Assembly (NCBI GenBank): GCA_963843365.1
Contig: CAWJKG010000002.1
Coordinates: 248,001-312,000 of the forward strand
Reading direction: 5' to 3'
DNA: 64,000 nucleotides
From: Bog-473 sp963843365
GTDB lineage: Bacteria > Actinomycetota > Acidimicrobiia > Acidimicrobiales > RAAP-2
Under the pieces are notes generated by a model. It was not told the origin of the DNA. It did no database searches and saw only the letters and a list, made by a program, of their open reading frames with translations. Every line of letters starts with the position of its first letter. Positions within the stretch are counted from its first letter, which is position 1. Of the stretch, positions 17,425 through 24,983 are shown one piece after another. The translations under genes were made by a program, and so were the position numbers.

Positions 17425-17694
17425 TGGCCACCCCGATCATCTCGGTGACCTCCTCGGTCGTGGCTCCGAGACGCGCCAGGTTCCGGCCGTGGGCGGCAAT
17501 GCAGCCGTCGCACTCGCGGGTGATGGCGATCGAGAGCGCGATCAGCTCCTTGGTCTTCACGTCGAGCGCCCCTTCGACGAACGCCGCGTCGTGGAGTGCG
17601 CCGTAGCCGGCCATGACGTCCGGGATGGCCTGGGTGAGGCGCGGTAGGAGTCGCGGAGGTCGGCCTGTACCTGATGGAAGTGTCCCGGTGCCAT
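17348..17694 (-). pseudogene. Carboxymuconolactone decarboxylase / AhpD-like, frameshifted near 17640
   Basis: A short gene starting at ATG 17694 (MAPGHFHQVQADLRDSYR) and continuing in another frame as LTQAIPDVMAGYGALHDAAF, then KTKELIALSIAITRECDGCIAAHG. This is the AhpD-type E..xC..C..H site with C-D-G-C. One base is missing around 17639-17643; supplying it gives ~115 residues. The family includes gamma-carboxymuconolactone decarboxylase and alkylhydroperoxidase-like thiol-disulfide proteins. The CxxC and His favour the redox group. Its 3' end overlaps the tail of the P450 gene on the opposite strand. Confidence 0.75.
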
Positions 17695-17719
17695 GACCAA
17701 TGCTGGCACGGGCGTGTGC

Positions 17720-18325
17720 TCAGCCTTGGCCGGCGGCACTCCTGGGACCCTTGTTGCGCACCTCTTCGACGGCCGACATGGCGTCACGCAGCTCGCGGAT
17801 CCACTCCGCCTCGTGCTGTGCGACCAGACGGACACACCACGCCAGCGCCTCGCTCCGGCTGCGGGCCACCCCGGCGTCGATCAGGGTGTCGAGGGCCTGG
17901 CGGTCATCCATGCGCAGGCGCGTCATCACCGGCACGCCGGCGGTCGTGAACAGGACCCGGGAGCCGCCGCATTCGGCTCCCCAGGAGACAGCACGCCGGA
18001 ACGCCGGTTGGGCCTCGTCCGCGATGCGCATGCGGGCGGCGCGGCTCTCCTCGCGGAACCCACTGATGCGGGCCTGCTCGGCCACACGGACCTCGTCGGC
18101 ACCCGCACCTTCGGGCAGTTGGGGCGGAGTCAGCCTCCCGACCACCTGAATCTCGTCGCCGTCGATGGCGATGGTCGGGCTCTCCGAGTACCAGGACGCC
18201 GGGACCCGCCCCGCGAACCAGGCTCCGATCAGCCTCTCCTGCTCAGGCCCCGACGGGGGTGGGCCGGCGGCACGCCGCCTCCCCCGCTGGGCTCCCCGTC
18301 CGGTCTCCTCTGTGTCCTTTGACAT
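17720..18325 (-). CDS. Conserved protein with ribbon-helix-helix-like C-terminus
   Basis: 201 aa, not assigned to a named family. The N-terminus is Lys/Arg/Pro-rich and disordered. The middle holds the beta-rich segments SWYSESPTIAIDGDEIQVVG and GADEVRVAEQARISGF. The C-terminal ~60 residues (MTRLRMDDRQALDTLIDAGV, then ARSRSEALAWCVRLV) look like a ribbon-helix-helix dimerisation unit. The gene is preceded by three GTAA repeats at exact 8-bp spacing that overlap a TAATCT -10 element. The ATG lies 7 nt after that element, consistent with a leaderless message. Probable autoregulated DNA-binding protein; the biological role is unknown. Confidence 0.65.
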   Translation of the reverse strand: MSKDTEETGRGAQRGRRRAAGPPPSGPEQERLIGAWFAGRVPASWYSESPTIAIDGDEIQVVGRLTPPQLPEGAGADEVRVAEQARISGFREESRAARMRIADEAQPAFRRAVSWGAECGGSRVLFTTAGVPVMTRLRMDDRQALDTLIDAGVARSRSEALAWCVRLVAQHEAEWIRELRDAMSAVEEVRNKGPRSAAGQG

Positions 18326-18346
18326 ATTACGAGATTACACACTTAC
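18326..18346 (-). promoter_or_regulatory. Leaderless promoter with three 8-bp-phased GTAA direct repeats
   Basis: On the minus strand the sequence reads GTAAGTGT-GTAATCTC-GTAATATG, so GTAA (plus-strand TTAC) starts at 18343, 18335 and 18327 with exact 8-bp phasing. TAATCT (18337-18332) fits a -10 hexamer, and the ATG of the downstream gene begins at 18325, where transcription would start. Direct repeats are a common operator form for ribbon-helix-helix dimers, and the downstream gene encodes such a candidate. The operator role is inference. Confidence 0.5.
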
Positions 18347-18376
18347 GCCACCGGAGGCAACCGATGACCCGGAGGC

Positions 18377-18883
18377 TCACCGCAGGAGGAGCTTGAAGCC
18401 GACGTGAGAGGGGACGAAGCCCAGCGACTCGTAGAACCGGTGGGCATCCGGCCGGGCCGCGTTCGAGGTGAGCTGGACCCGGTAGCAACCGGCGGCGCGG
18501 GCCCGGGCGACCGCCTCGCCGACGAGGGCGGTGCCCACTCCCCCGTTCCGACGGTCGGGGTGGACGTGGACCGATTCGATCTCGGCGCAGAGCCCGCCGT
18601 GGGCTTGCAGGTGCCGGAAGACGATCAGCTGGCAGACGCCCACGACCTCACGTTCGAGCTCTGCCACCAACACGGCGCCGTCTCCATCGCCGATCCGCTC
18701 GAGCGCGGCGCGGTAGGGCGCCAGATCGGACGGATCCTCCCGGCTCGGCGGTCCGCCGGGGACGGTGCCGAGGACGAGCAGTTCGACGATGCGCTCGAGG
18801 TCGTCCTCCCGGGCCGTCCGGATGCGGAGCCCATGGGGTGTCACGGCCCACGCTCGGTCATGCCGGCCATTGTGGCCCGGCAC
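18377..18883 (-). CDS. GNAT family N-acetyltransferase
   Basis: A GNAT fold. The N-terminal strand is LRIRTAREDDLERIVELL. The acetyl-CoA-binding loop is IESVHVHPDRRNGGVGTALV (the R/Q-x-x-G-x-G/A signature appears as RRNGGVG). The final AGCYRVQLTSNAARPDAHRFYESLGF is the usual C-terminal half. Substrate unknown. The full frame starts at 18883, but a GTG at 18844 just before TPHGLRIRT is the more likely start, since the preceding 13 residues have no family counterpart. Confidence 0.85.
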   Translation of the reverse strand: MPGHNGRHDRAWAVTPHGLRIRTAREDDLERIVELLVLGTVPGGPPSREDPSDLAPYRAALERIGDGDGAVLVAELEREVVGVCQLIVFRHLQAHGGLCAEIESVHVHPDRRNGGVGTALVGEAVARARAAGCYRVQLTSNAARPDAHRFYESLGFVPSHVGFKLLLR

Positions 18884-18889
18884 CGGGGC

Positions 18890-19099
18890 TCAGTGGCTGC
18901 TCGTGCGCTCCCGCACCGTGATGGCGCGACGCGGGCAGTCGCGGGCCGCTCGCCGCGCCGCCTGCACCAGCGCAGGCGGCAGTGGCTGGCCGTCCACCAT
19001 CGGGTAGCCCCACTCGTCCCGCGTGATGGCCTCGGGCAGCAGCTCGGCGCAGTAGCCGTAGGCGTCGCACGCCGTGGGATCGATCACAATGCGCACCAT
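18890..19099 (-). CDS. Small [3Fe-4S]-type ferredoxin
   Basis: 69 aa starting MVRIVIDPTACDAYGYC. Ligands are Cys11 and Cys17 in a C-x5-C arrangement, and Cys55 followed by Pro (RDCPRRAI). This is the single-cluster bacterial ferredoxin pattern in which one ligand of the 4Fe motif is replaced, usually giving a 3Fe-4S centre. It is the last gene of the redox operon, 2 nt after the NuoF-like gene. It probably shuttles electrons between the NADH-oxidising flavoprotein and the membrane cytochrome or an external acceptor. Confidence 0.88.
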   Translation of the reverse strand: MVRIVIDPTACDAYGYCAELLPEAITRDEWGYPMVDGQPLPPALVQAARRAARDCPRRAITVRERTSSH

Positions 19100-19101
19100 G
19101 C

Positions 19102-20397
19102 TCAGGCCGCCGGCCGGGCTGTCGGGAACCGGAGCTGTGAAGGGCGGCCGATGTGCGGGCAGGGCCTGCCGGCCGCATGCGCCTCGACGTCGGCCGAGAA
19201 GACGCGCAGTGCGCTGCGGACGAGACGCACCGCGCCGTCTGGGTGCCGGCAGGCGCCCCGCCCGTCGACTTCGTCCAGGCGGCGCTGAAGCCGGGCCAGA
19301 AGAGCACCCTCGGACTGACCGCGGGCCAGGCGCGTGACGTCGTCCGCAATGGCAGGCAGGCCGTAGACGCAGGGGCCGCACTGGCCCGCGCTCTGGCCGG
19401 CCAGGTAGTGCGCCACGCGGGCCGTCTCCATCAGCCCACAGGCATCGTGTCCCAGCACGACGACGACGCCGACCCCCGCTGTCGCGCCGACCGCCCGCAG
19501 GGAGAGGGAGGCGTAGGGCGTCGTGAAGTGCGCCGGGCCCACCCAGGCTCCGCCGTAGCCGCCGACGAGGAGGGCGCGCGGTGCGTCCACGGGGACGGCC
19601 CGGGCAGCGATGTCGATGAGCGGCGTCCCACGCTCGACTTCCACCACGCCCGGGTGCTCGACCGCGCCCGAAATGGTGACCAGAGAGGTGCCCGGGTCCT
19701 CCGGAAGCCCGCGGGCGCGGAACTCCGAAGACCCGGTGCGGGCGATCAGGGCCACGTGGGCCAGCGTCTCGGCGTTCTGCACCAGGACACCGGCGCGTCC
19801 GATGCGCAGCACCGTCCCCTTGTCCGGCCGGAATGACGGCAGGGACTCGCCCGTCTGGAGCCACCGGGCGAGGGCGGATTCCTCGCCCGCGACGTAACGG
19901 TCGGGTGGATGCTCCATTCGTTCGGGGACGGGCGCGCACCCCGCGGGGCCCCTCTCCTCCAGCGCCCGCGCCACCGCCGAAGCCATGGTCCTCCGGCCCG
20001 CGGGAACGCACACCACGACGCGTGTCGCCCGGGTGGCGGCGGCCATGAGTTGCGCACCGTCGAGCACGAGGTGCGGCGAGCGGATCAGGAGGAGCGCGTC
20101 CTTGTCGCTCGCCGGCTCGCCCTCCATGGCGTTCACGAGGATGGTGCCACCGGGTCCGCCGGCCCCCGCCACGGCGAGCTTGACGGCGGTGGGAAATCCG
20201 GCGCCGCCCCGTCCGCTCAGGCCGGATGACTCCAGCAGGGCGCCGAACGTCTCCCGCCAGTGCGTGCTGCTCCGCACGCCCTCGCCGGCCCGCGGCAGCG
20301 GCAGCGGGCCCAGCGCCGCCACGTGGCCGGCGAGGTCCGTCGGATGTCCGAGCAACCCGTAGCGGTCGGTGGTCAGAACCTCGCTGCCCTCAGGCAC
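19102..20397 (-). CDS. NuoF-like NADH dehydrogenase (51-kDa-type, SLBB and Fe-S) protein
   Basis: 431 aa. The FMN/NADH fold is shown by LSGRGGAGFPTAVKLAVAG (about residues 65-83), VNAMEGEPASDKD and GRRTMASAVARAL. An SLBB-like SGAVEHPGVVEVERGT follows. A C-terminal 4Fe-4S region has SAGQCGPCVYGLPAI and a later CRHPDG. Compared with complex I NuoF it is stand-alone, with no NuoE/NuoG beside it. The GTG at 20397 was chosen because it overlaps the upstream cytochrome stop by 8 nt and removes an unrelated N-terminal stretch. Probable cytosolic electron entry point of the operon. Confidence 0.82.
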   Translation of the reverse strand: MPEGSEVLTTDRYGLLGHPTDLAGHVAALGPLPLPRAGEGVRSSTHWRETFGALLESSGLSGRGGAGFPTAVKLAVAGAGGPGGTILVNAMEGEPASDKDALLLIRSPHLVLDGAQLMAAATRATRVVVCVPAGRRTMASAVARALEERGPAGCAPVPERMEHPPDRYVAGEESALARWLQTGESLPSFRPDKGTVLRIGRAGVLVQNAETLAHVALIARTGSSEFRARGLPEDPGTSLVTISGAVEHPGVVEVERGTPLIDIAARAVPVDAPRALLVGGYGGAWVGPAHFTTPYASLSLRAVGATAGVGVVVVLGHDACGLMETARVAHYLAGQSAGQCGPCVYGLPAIADDVTRLARGQSEGALLARLQRRLDEVDGRGACRHPDGAVRLVRSALRVFSADVEAHAAGRPCPHIGRPSQLRFPTARPAA

Positions 20398-21013
20398 GGG
20401 GGACCCCGGTCCGGTCGCGGGTCGTGAGCACGAGGTGCTTCGGCGCGGTTCCGGCCACCCCGGCGTGAGCCGAGCGCAACGAGGCCTGCCGGCCGGCCTG
20501 GCGGATCCGCCAGGCCAGCGCCGCGGCGACCGCGACGACACAGGCGCCGCCCAACGCGATGACCCAGCTCTCGCCGGCGTCCGTGCCCATGCCGAAGGTG
20601 TGCGCCAGCGCCACCGGCCAGGAGAGATAGGCCAGCCAGTGCAGGGCCCGCCAGGTGCCGGGCCGCATCCGGGCCCGAAGCAGGCTCGAGACGAAGACGG
20701 CGATCATCAGGTCGAGCGCGATGGTGCCGACACCGACCCACAGCCTCCCGTAGGTCGAGGTGAAGGGGATCACGATGGCCGTCCAGCTGATGGCGACGAA
20801 CGTGTCGAGCACGCTGGTGAGCACGTGGAGTGCCAGGAAGACCACGGCGATGATGGAGACCCGGCGGTGCAGCTCCTGCTGTGCGAACCCCGGCCAGTTG
20901 CGGGCCCGGGCCCGCGTCGTCGTCGTGACACCCAGCACCATGGTCAGCGTCAGGAGAACCAGCGCCATGATCCCGGTCGCCCGGGTGGCATACCAGAGCA
21001 CGGTGGAGTTCAC
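20390..21013 (-). CDS. Ferric-reductase-like transmembrane b-type cytochrome
   Basis: 207 aa with about six membrane helices. The histidine-bearing helices are QELHRRVSIIAVVFLALHVL and LHWLAYLSWPVALAHTFGMG, the spacing expected for two b hemes in ferric reductase / MsrQ-like domains. The GTG at 21013 gives a 4-nt GTGA overlap with ApbE and starts VNSTVLWYATRATG, a normal N-terminus for the family. It should carry electrons across the membrane, between the NuoF-like protein/ferredoxin and an extracytoplasmic flavin. Confidence 0.82.
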   Translation of the reverse strand: MNSTVLWYATRATGIMALVLLTLTMVLGVTTTTRARARNWPGFAQQELHRRVSIIAVVFLALHVLTSVLDTFVAISWTAIVIPFTSTYGRLWVGVGTIALDLMIAVFVSSLLRARMRPGTWRALHWLAYLSWPVALAHTFGMGTDAGESWVIALGGACVVAVAAALAWRIRQAGRQASLRSAHAGVAGTAPKHLVLTTRDRTGVPRA

Positions 21014-21959
21014 GCCGCCCGCTCCCGGGGCCACCCGTGGACGGAGAAGACCGCGCCGTCGTGGCGCACGAGCCGGACGGCCTGCGCGAAGTGCCGCAAC
21101 TCGTGCAGGGCGTGTGCGCCCCACACGATGGCAGCGGTCGTCACCAGGTTGGCCTCGACACAGCTGGGGCCGGTGGCGGAGACCAGGCGCCAGTAGGGCT
21201 CGACGGAGTCACCGGTGCGCGGATCGACGATGTGGTGGACGTCGCGGTCGCCGACCTTCCATGTCCGGGCCGAGGTGCCCGAGCTGGCCAGGCCGCCGTG
21301 GCCGATGGCCACCACCTGGTCGACCTCCCCGAGAGGCGTCGACGAGACCGGCGCAATGCCGATGGGCCAGCCGGAGAGAGGCGGCGGGCCGGCCACGGCG
21401 ACGTCGCCACCCAGGCTCACGAGTGCGCCGCCACCGATGGCGTGGGCGATGCGCGGCGACGGCCCGGTCCGCCGCCAAGGCCTTGGCGGACGAGCCGAGA
21501 TCGAGCCGGACGCCGCGCGGGATGCGCACGGTGCGGTCCCGTGCGTTGAGCTGCACGTGCTGGTAGCCGGCGACCGGCCCGAGCGCGGGGCGGTGAGGCC
21601 GGGCGCGCGCGCACCTCGTCCAGATCGGCGTCATAGCCGAGGGCCGCAATGGCGTTCCCGACGGTCGGATCGACGGCGCCGGCCGTGCGCTCGGCTCCGG
21701 TCACGGCCACCACCAGGGCTTCGAACAACAGCGGGCTCACTTTCACCGCGCGGCCCGCCTGCGCGTGCAGCGCCTGCAGCTCCGAATCCTCCCGAAACCG
21801 GCTGCACGCGCTGTCGATGGCGTCGAGTTCCGTCGCCAGCACACGCGCCGCCAGCGTGGCGTCGGCCGGTTCCTGCACGACCACCGTGGCGGTCGTGCCG
21901 ATGGCACGGAAGGAACGTCCGGTGAGAGCGGGCTCGCGTCCCGCGGCGGTCCCGGTCAC
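21010..21959 (-). pseudogene. apbE: ApbE-like FAD:protein FMN transferase, frameshifted twice
   Basis: Three consecutive frames together give one ApbE: SFRAIGTTATVVVQEP and DSACSRFREDSELQ...GAVDPTVGNAIAALGYD, then VRIPRGVRLDLGSSAKALAADRA, then SLGGDVAVAGPP...HHIVDPRTGDSVEPYW. The flavin-binding S-R-F-R-xx-S-E-L, LDLGxxAKxxAxD and G-G-D blocks and the metal-site D-P-R-T-G are all present. One extra base in the C run at 21601-21603 and one near 21454 break the frame; removal gives ~315 aa. ApbE attaches FMN to Thr/Ser of exported redox proteins. It overlaps the upstream small-protein stop (ATGA) and the downstream cytochrome. Confidence 0.82.
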
Positions 21960-22336
21960 GATGTGGCGCCGGAGGACACCACGGGCGACGAATGGGTCGA
22001 GGTCGGGGTCGAGGAAGACGACGGGGTCCCGGTGTTGCCCGTCGTCCCCGTGTCGCCGGACGCGCCGGTGTCACCGGACGTACCCGTGTCGGACGAGCCT
22101 GAGGTGGCACCCGAGGACGAGCTCCCGCTCGTGCCGGCGGCGCCGTCCGAGGACGAGGACGTCGTGTCCTTGGTGGATGCCGGTGCAGCCGACCCCGGAT
22201 GGTCGTGGGCGACCACCACGCCCAGGACGACCGTGGCGCCCGCGGCGGTGACGATCGCCCCCCGGGTGAGGAGGCGCAGCCGTGCGTGCGCCCGGTCTCG
22301 CTCGGCGGGGGTGGCGGGGTGGAGCGGGGTTGTCAT
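21956..22336 (-). CDS. Membrane-anchored Ser/Thr/Gly-rich small protein, first gene of the ApbE operon
   Basis: 126 aa. A basic N-terminus is followed by one transmembrane helix (GAIVTAAGATVVLGVVVAH, about 27-45). Then comes an outward-facing low-complexity tail of Ser, Thr, Gly and Asp, with SSSGATSG in the middle and SSGATS at the very end. No FMN-binding domain is visible. The S-G-A-T strings resemble the core of the ApbE flavinylation motif but lack its Asp. It is coupled to apbE by an ATGA overlap. It may be the flavin acceptor or an exposed anchor, or merely a linker protein; the function is not established. Confidence 0.6.
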   Translation of the reverse strand: MTTPLHPATPAERDRAHARLRLLTRGAIVTAAGATVVLGVVVAHDHPGSAAPASTKDTTSSSSDGAAGTSGSSSSGATSGSSDTGTSGDTGASGDTGTTGNTGTPSSSSTPTSTHSSPVVSSGATS

Positions 22337-22501
22337 GGGTGCGGGTTCCTTGCGGGGGGACTGATCCCATCGCACCATCCGCGATTCGACCCCGACGCAG
22401 GATCCGCTGTGAGGCTGCTGTGACATCGGCCCCGGCCGCTGACGGCGACACCCCGCTACGATCGCCCGGCGTCCGCACCGGCGGGAGAGCAAGGGGAGGC
22501 G

Positions 22502-23473
22502 ATGGCCCAGGTCAACACCGTGCAAGGCCCGGTCGACGGCGCCCACCTGGGACGCACCCTCATGCACGAGCACATCTTCGTGCTGAGTCCCGAGATAGAG
22601 AAGACGGCGGAGCAGTGGGACGAAGAGGGGCAACGGGCACGCGCCGTGACCAAGCTCCGTGAGTTGAAGCAGCACGGGATCGACACGCTGGTCGACCTCA
22701 CCGTCGTGGGTCTCGGTCGCTACATCCCCCGGGTGGCCGCCATTGCCGCCCAGGTGCCCGACATCAACGTGGTCGTGGCGACGGGTGTCTACACCTACAA
22801 CGAGGTTCCGATGTTTTTCCACTTCCAGGGCCCGGGGACCATTCTGGGCGGGCCGGAACCGATGGTGGAGATGTTCGTCCGCGAGATACGCCAGGGCATC
22901 GGCGAGACAGGTGTGCGGGCGGGCATCCTCAAATGCGCGTCGGATCGCCCCGGCATCACTCCCGGGGTCGAGCGTGTGCTCCGGGCCGTGGCGCAGGCGC
23001 ACCGGGCCACCGGAGTGCCCATCACGACGCACACGCCGACGCCGCCCGAACCCTGGGGCCTGGAGCAGCAGCGGATCTTCAGGGAGGAGGGCGTCGACCT
23101 CAGCCGGGTCGTCATCGGCCACAGCGGCGGCACCGTCGACACCGACTACCACCTCCGCCTCGTCGAGAACGGGTCATACCTCGGCTTCGATCACTTCGGC
23201 CTGCCCGGCATCACCCTTGAGGCGCGCGTCGACGCCGTGGCGCGCCTCTGCGCCCGTGGCCACGCCGATCGCATCGTCCTCTCGCACGATGCCATGTGCT
23301 TCGTCGACTGGTTTCCGCGCTCGGTCATGGACGCGTCGAGCACGTGGCGGTGGACCTACATTTCTGAGGAGGTGCTGCCGGTCATGCGGGCCCGCGGCAT
23401 CAGCGACGCCGACATCACCACCATGCTCGTCGACAATCCGCGCACCATCCTCGAGGGTGGCCCACCGTACTGA
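22502..23473 (+). CDS. Phosphotriesterase-family metal-dependent hydrolase
   Basis: A 323-aa amidohydrolase-superfamily barrel. The metal ligands are in place: H22-E-H24, bridging K144 (GILKCASD), H177 (TTHT), H207 (GHSGG) and D263 (LSHDAM). The early PVDGAHLGRTLMHEH is the PTE-family opening. Many actinobacterial members act as lactonases or carboxyl-ester hydrolases rather than on organophosphates. It starts a group with an acyl-CoA ligase and an enoyl-CoA hydratase, so a lactone or ester opened for CoA activation is a reasonable guess. Confidence 0.85.
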   Translation: MAQVNTVQGPVDGAHLGRTLMHEHIFVLSPEIEKTAEQWDEEGQRARAVTKLRELKQHGIDTLVDLTVVGLGRYIPRVAAIAAQVPDINVVVATGVYTYNEVPMFFHFQGPGTILGGPEPMVEMFVREIRQGIGETGVRAGILKCASDRPGITPGVERVLRAVAQAHRATGVPITTHTPTPPEPWGLEQQRIFREEGVDLSRVVIGHSGGTVDTDYHLRLVENGSYLGFDHFGLPGITLEARVDAVARLCARGHADRIVLSHDAMCFVDWFPRSVMDASSTWRWTYISEEVLPVMRARGISDADITTMLVDNPRTILEGGPPY

Positions 23474-23495
23474 TGCGCCGACGGGTCACAGCGGC

Positions 23496-24983
23496 ATGAC
23501 GCTGTTGCAGCCGGACCTGATCGGCCAGCTGGCCGCCGCGTTCCCCGACGGCGTGGCGTGGCGGAACGTGGCCGACGGCGGCGAGCTCACGTTGCGCGAG
23601 TGGCATCGCCGCTCCAACCGTCTCGCCCGGGGCCTCCACTCCACCCTCGGTCTCACGCAGGGTGCGCGCGTCGGGCTGCTGATCGGGAACGACGAGCCCC
23701 TGGAGTGGCTGACCTCGTACCTTGCCATCCACAAGGCGGGCGCAGTGGCGGTGCCCCTGCTGGCCCGTCTCGGCCCGGCGGAGCTCTCCCGCATTCTGCG
23801 CGATGCCGGCGCGTCCCTGGCGCTGTGCAGCGAGGGGTTCCCCGCACTGCGGCGCTCGGTCGGCACGGTGGTCTCCACGGGAGCCGGTGGGGACGTGCGC
23901 TGGGCCGACCTGCTCTCCCCCGACGACGCCGACCTGGACCGGGCGTGCGACCCCGATGACGTGGCGGACATCATGTACACGTCGGGGACGACCGGGCGAC
24001 CGAAGGGCGTGGTCGTCCGGCACGGCGGCCTCTCGACCACGGACCGGGTGCCGTCCCAGTGGCTGGGCCTCGGGTTCCTGTCGTCCTCCCCCTTCGCCAC
24101 CACCAGCGGGTCCCTCCTCGTCTCCGGCCCGCTGCGCGGCGGGCTGAGCGGGTGGTTCCTGCCCCGCTTCGGCGCCGAAGGCTGGGTCACGGCGGTCGAG
24201 AGGGACCGCCCCGTCTCCGCCTTCCTGGTGCCGGCGATGGTGGAGCTGATCGTCGGCTCCCCCCGCTTCGGCTCCGCCGACCTCTCGAGCCTGGCCGTGG
24301 TCACGGTGGGCAGCGCGCCGATCGCCGCCGCCACCCTGCGGCGCTTCGGGGCGGGCCTGCCCAACGCCGAGGTCCTGTGCGGCTACGGCATGACGGAGTT
24401 CGGCGCCGTGACCGCCATGCCGATGGGCGACGGAGGGCGGCACCTCGGTTCGGTCGGCCTCCCGCTGCCCGGGGTCCAGGTGCGGATCGTCGACCCCGAC
24501 GGCACCGGCGTGCGGACCGGGGAGGTCGGCGAGGTCCTGATCGGCGGAACCCGCTCCCCCCGTTCCTACCTGCACGACGACCCGGACGCCGACGGGCACC
24601 GCAACGCCGGCTGGCTGCGCAGCGGAGACCTCGGTTCCCTCGACAGCGACGGCTACCTCTGGATCGTCGGTCGCAAGAAGGAGATCATCATCCGGGGTGG
24701 CCACAACGTGGTGCCCGGCGAGGTGGAGGCGGCACTCTTCGAGCACCCCGCCGTCGTCGAGGCTGCCGTGAAAGGGGTGGCCCACGCCGTTCTCGGTGAG
24801 GATGTGGCAGCGTGGGTGGTGCTGCGCGACGACGCATCCGCCGACGAACTCCGCGCCTTCCTGCTGACCCGGTTGGCGGACTACAAGGTGCCCCGCCGGA
24901 TTACCGTGGTCGGGGCGCTCCCGCGCAACGAGAGCGGGAAAGTCGTCAAGTCCCGCCTGGAGCCTGGAGGCGACCCCGAGTGA
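23496..24983 (+). CDS. AMP-forming acyl-CoA synthetase/ligase
   Basis: A 495-aa ANL-superfamily enzyme. The P-loop is DIMYTSGTTGRPKGVVVRH, and GYGMTEFGAVTAMP is motif A5. GWLRSGDLGSLDSDGYLWIV contains the hinge Asp, and RKKEIIIRGGHNVVPGEVE follows. The catalytic Lys lies in NESGKVVKSRL near the C-terminus. It makes acyl-AMP and then acyl-CoA; the substrate is not predictable. The ATG at 23496 lies 22 nt after the hydrolase stop. Its own TGA overlaps the hydratase GTG by 4 nt, so hydrolase, ligase and hydratase probably act in one catabolic route. Confidence 0.9.
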   Translation: MTLLQPDLIGQLAAAFPDGVAWRNVADGGELTLREWHRRSNRLARGLHSTLGLTQGARVGLLIGNDEPLEWLTSYLAIHKAGAVAVPLLARLGPAELSRILRDAGASLALCSEGFPALRRSVGTVVSTGAGGDVRWADLLSPDDADLDRACDPDDVADIMYTSGTTGRPKGVVVRHGGLSTTDRVPSQWLGLGFLSSSPFATTSGSLLVSGPLRGGLSGWFLPRFGAEGWVTAVERDRPVSAFLVPAMVELIVGSPRFGSADLSSLAVVTVGSAPIAAATLRRFGAGLPNAEVLCGYGMTEFGAVTAMPMGDGGRHLGSVGLPLPGVQVRIVDPDGTGVRTGEVGEVLIGGTRSPRSYLHDDPDADGHRNAGWLRSGDLGSLDSDGYLWIVGRKKEIIIRGGHNVVPGEVEAALFEHPAVVEAAVKGVAHAVLGEDVAAWVVLRDDASADELRAFLLTRLADYKVPRRITVVGALPRNESGKVVKSRLEPGGDPE

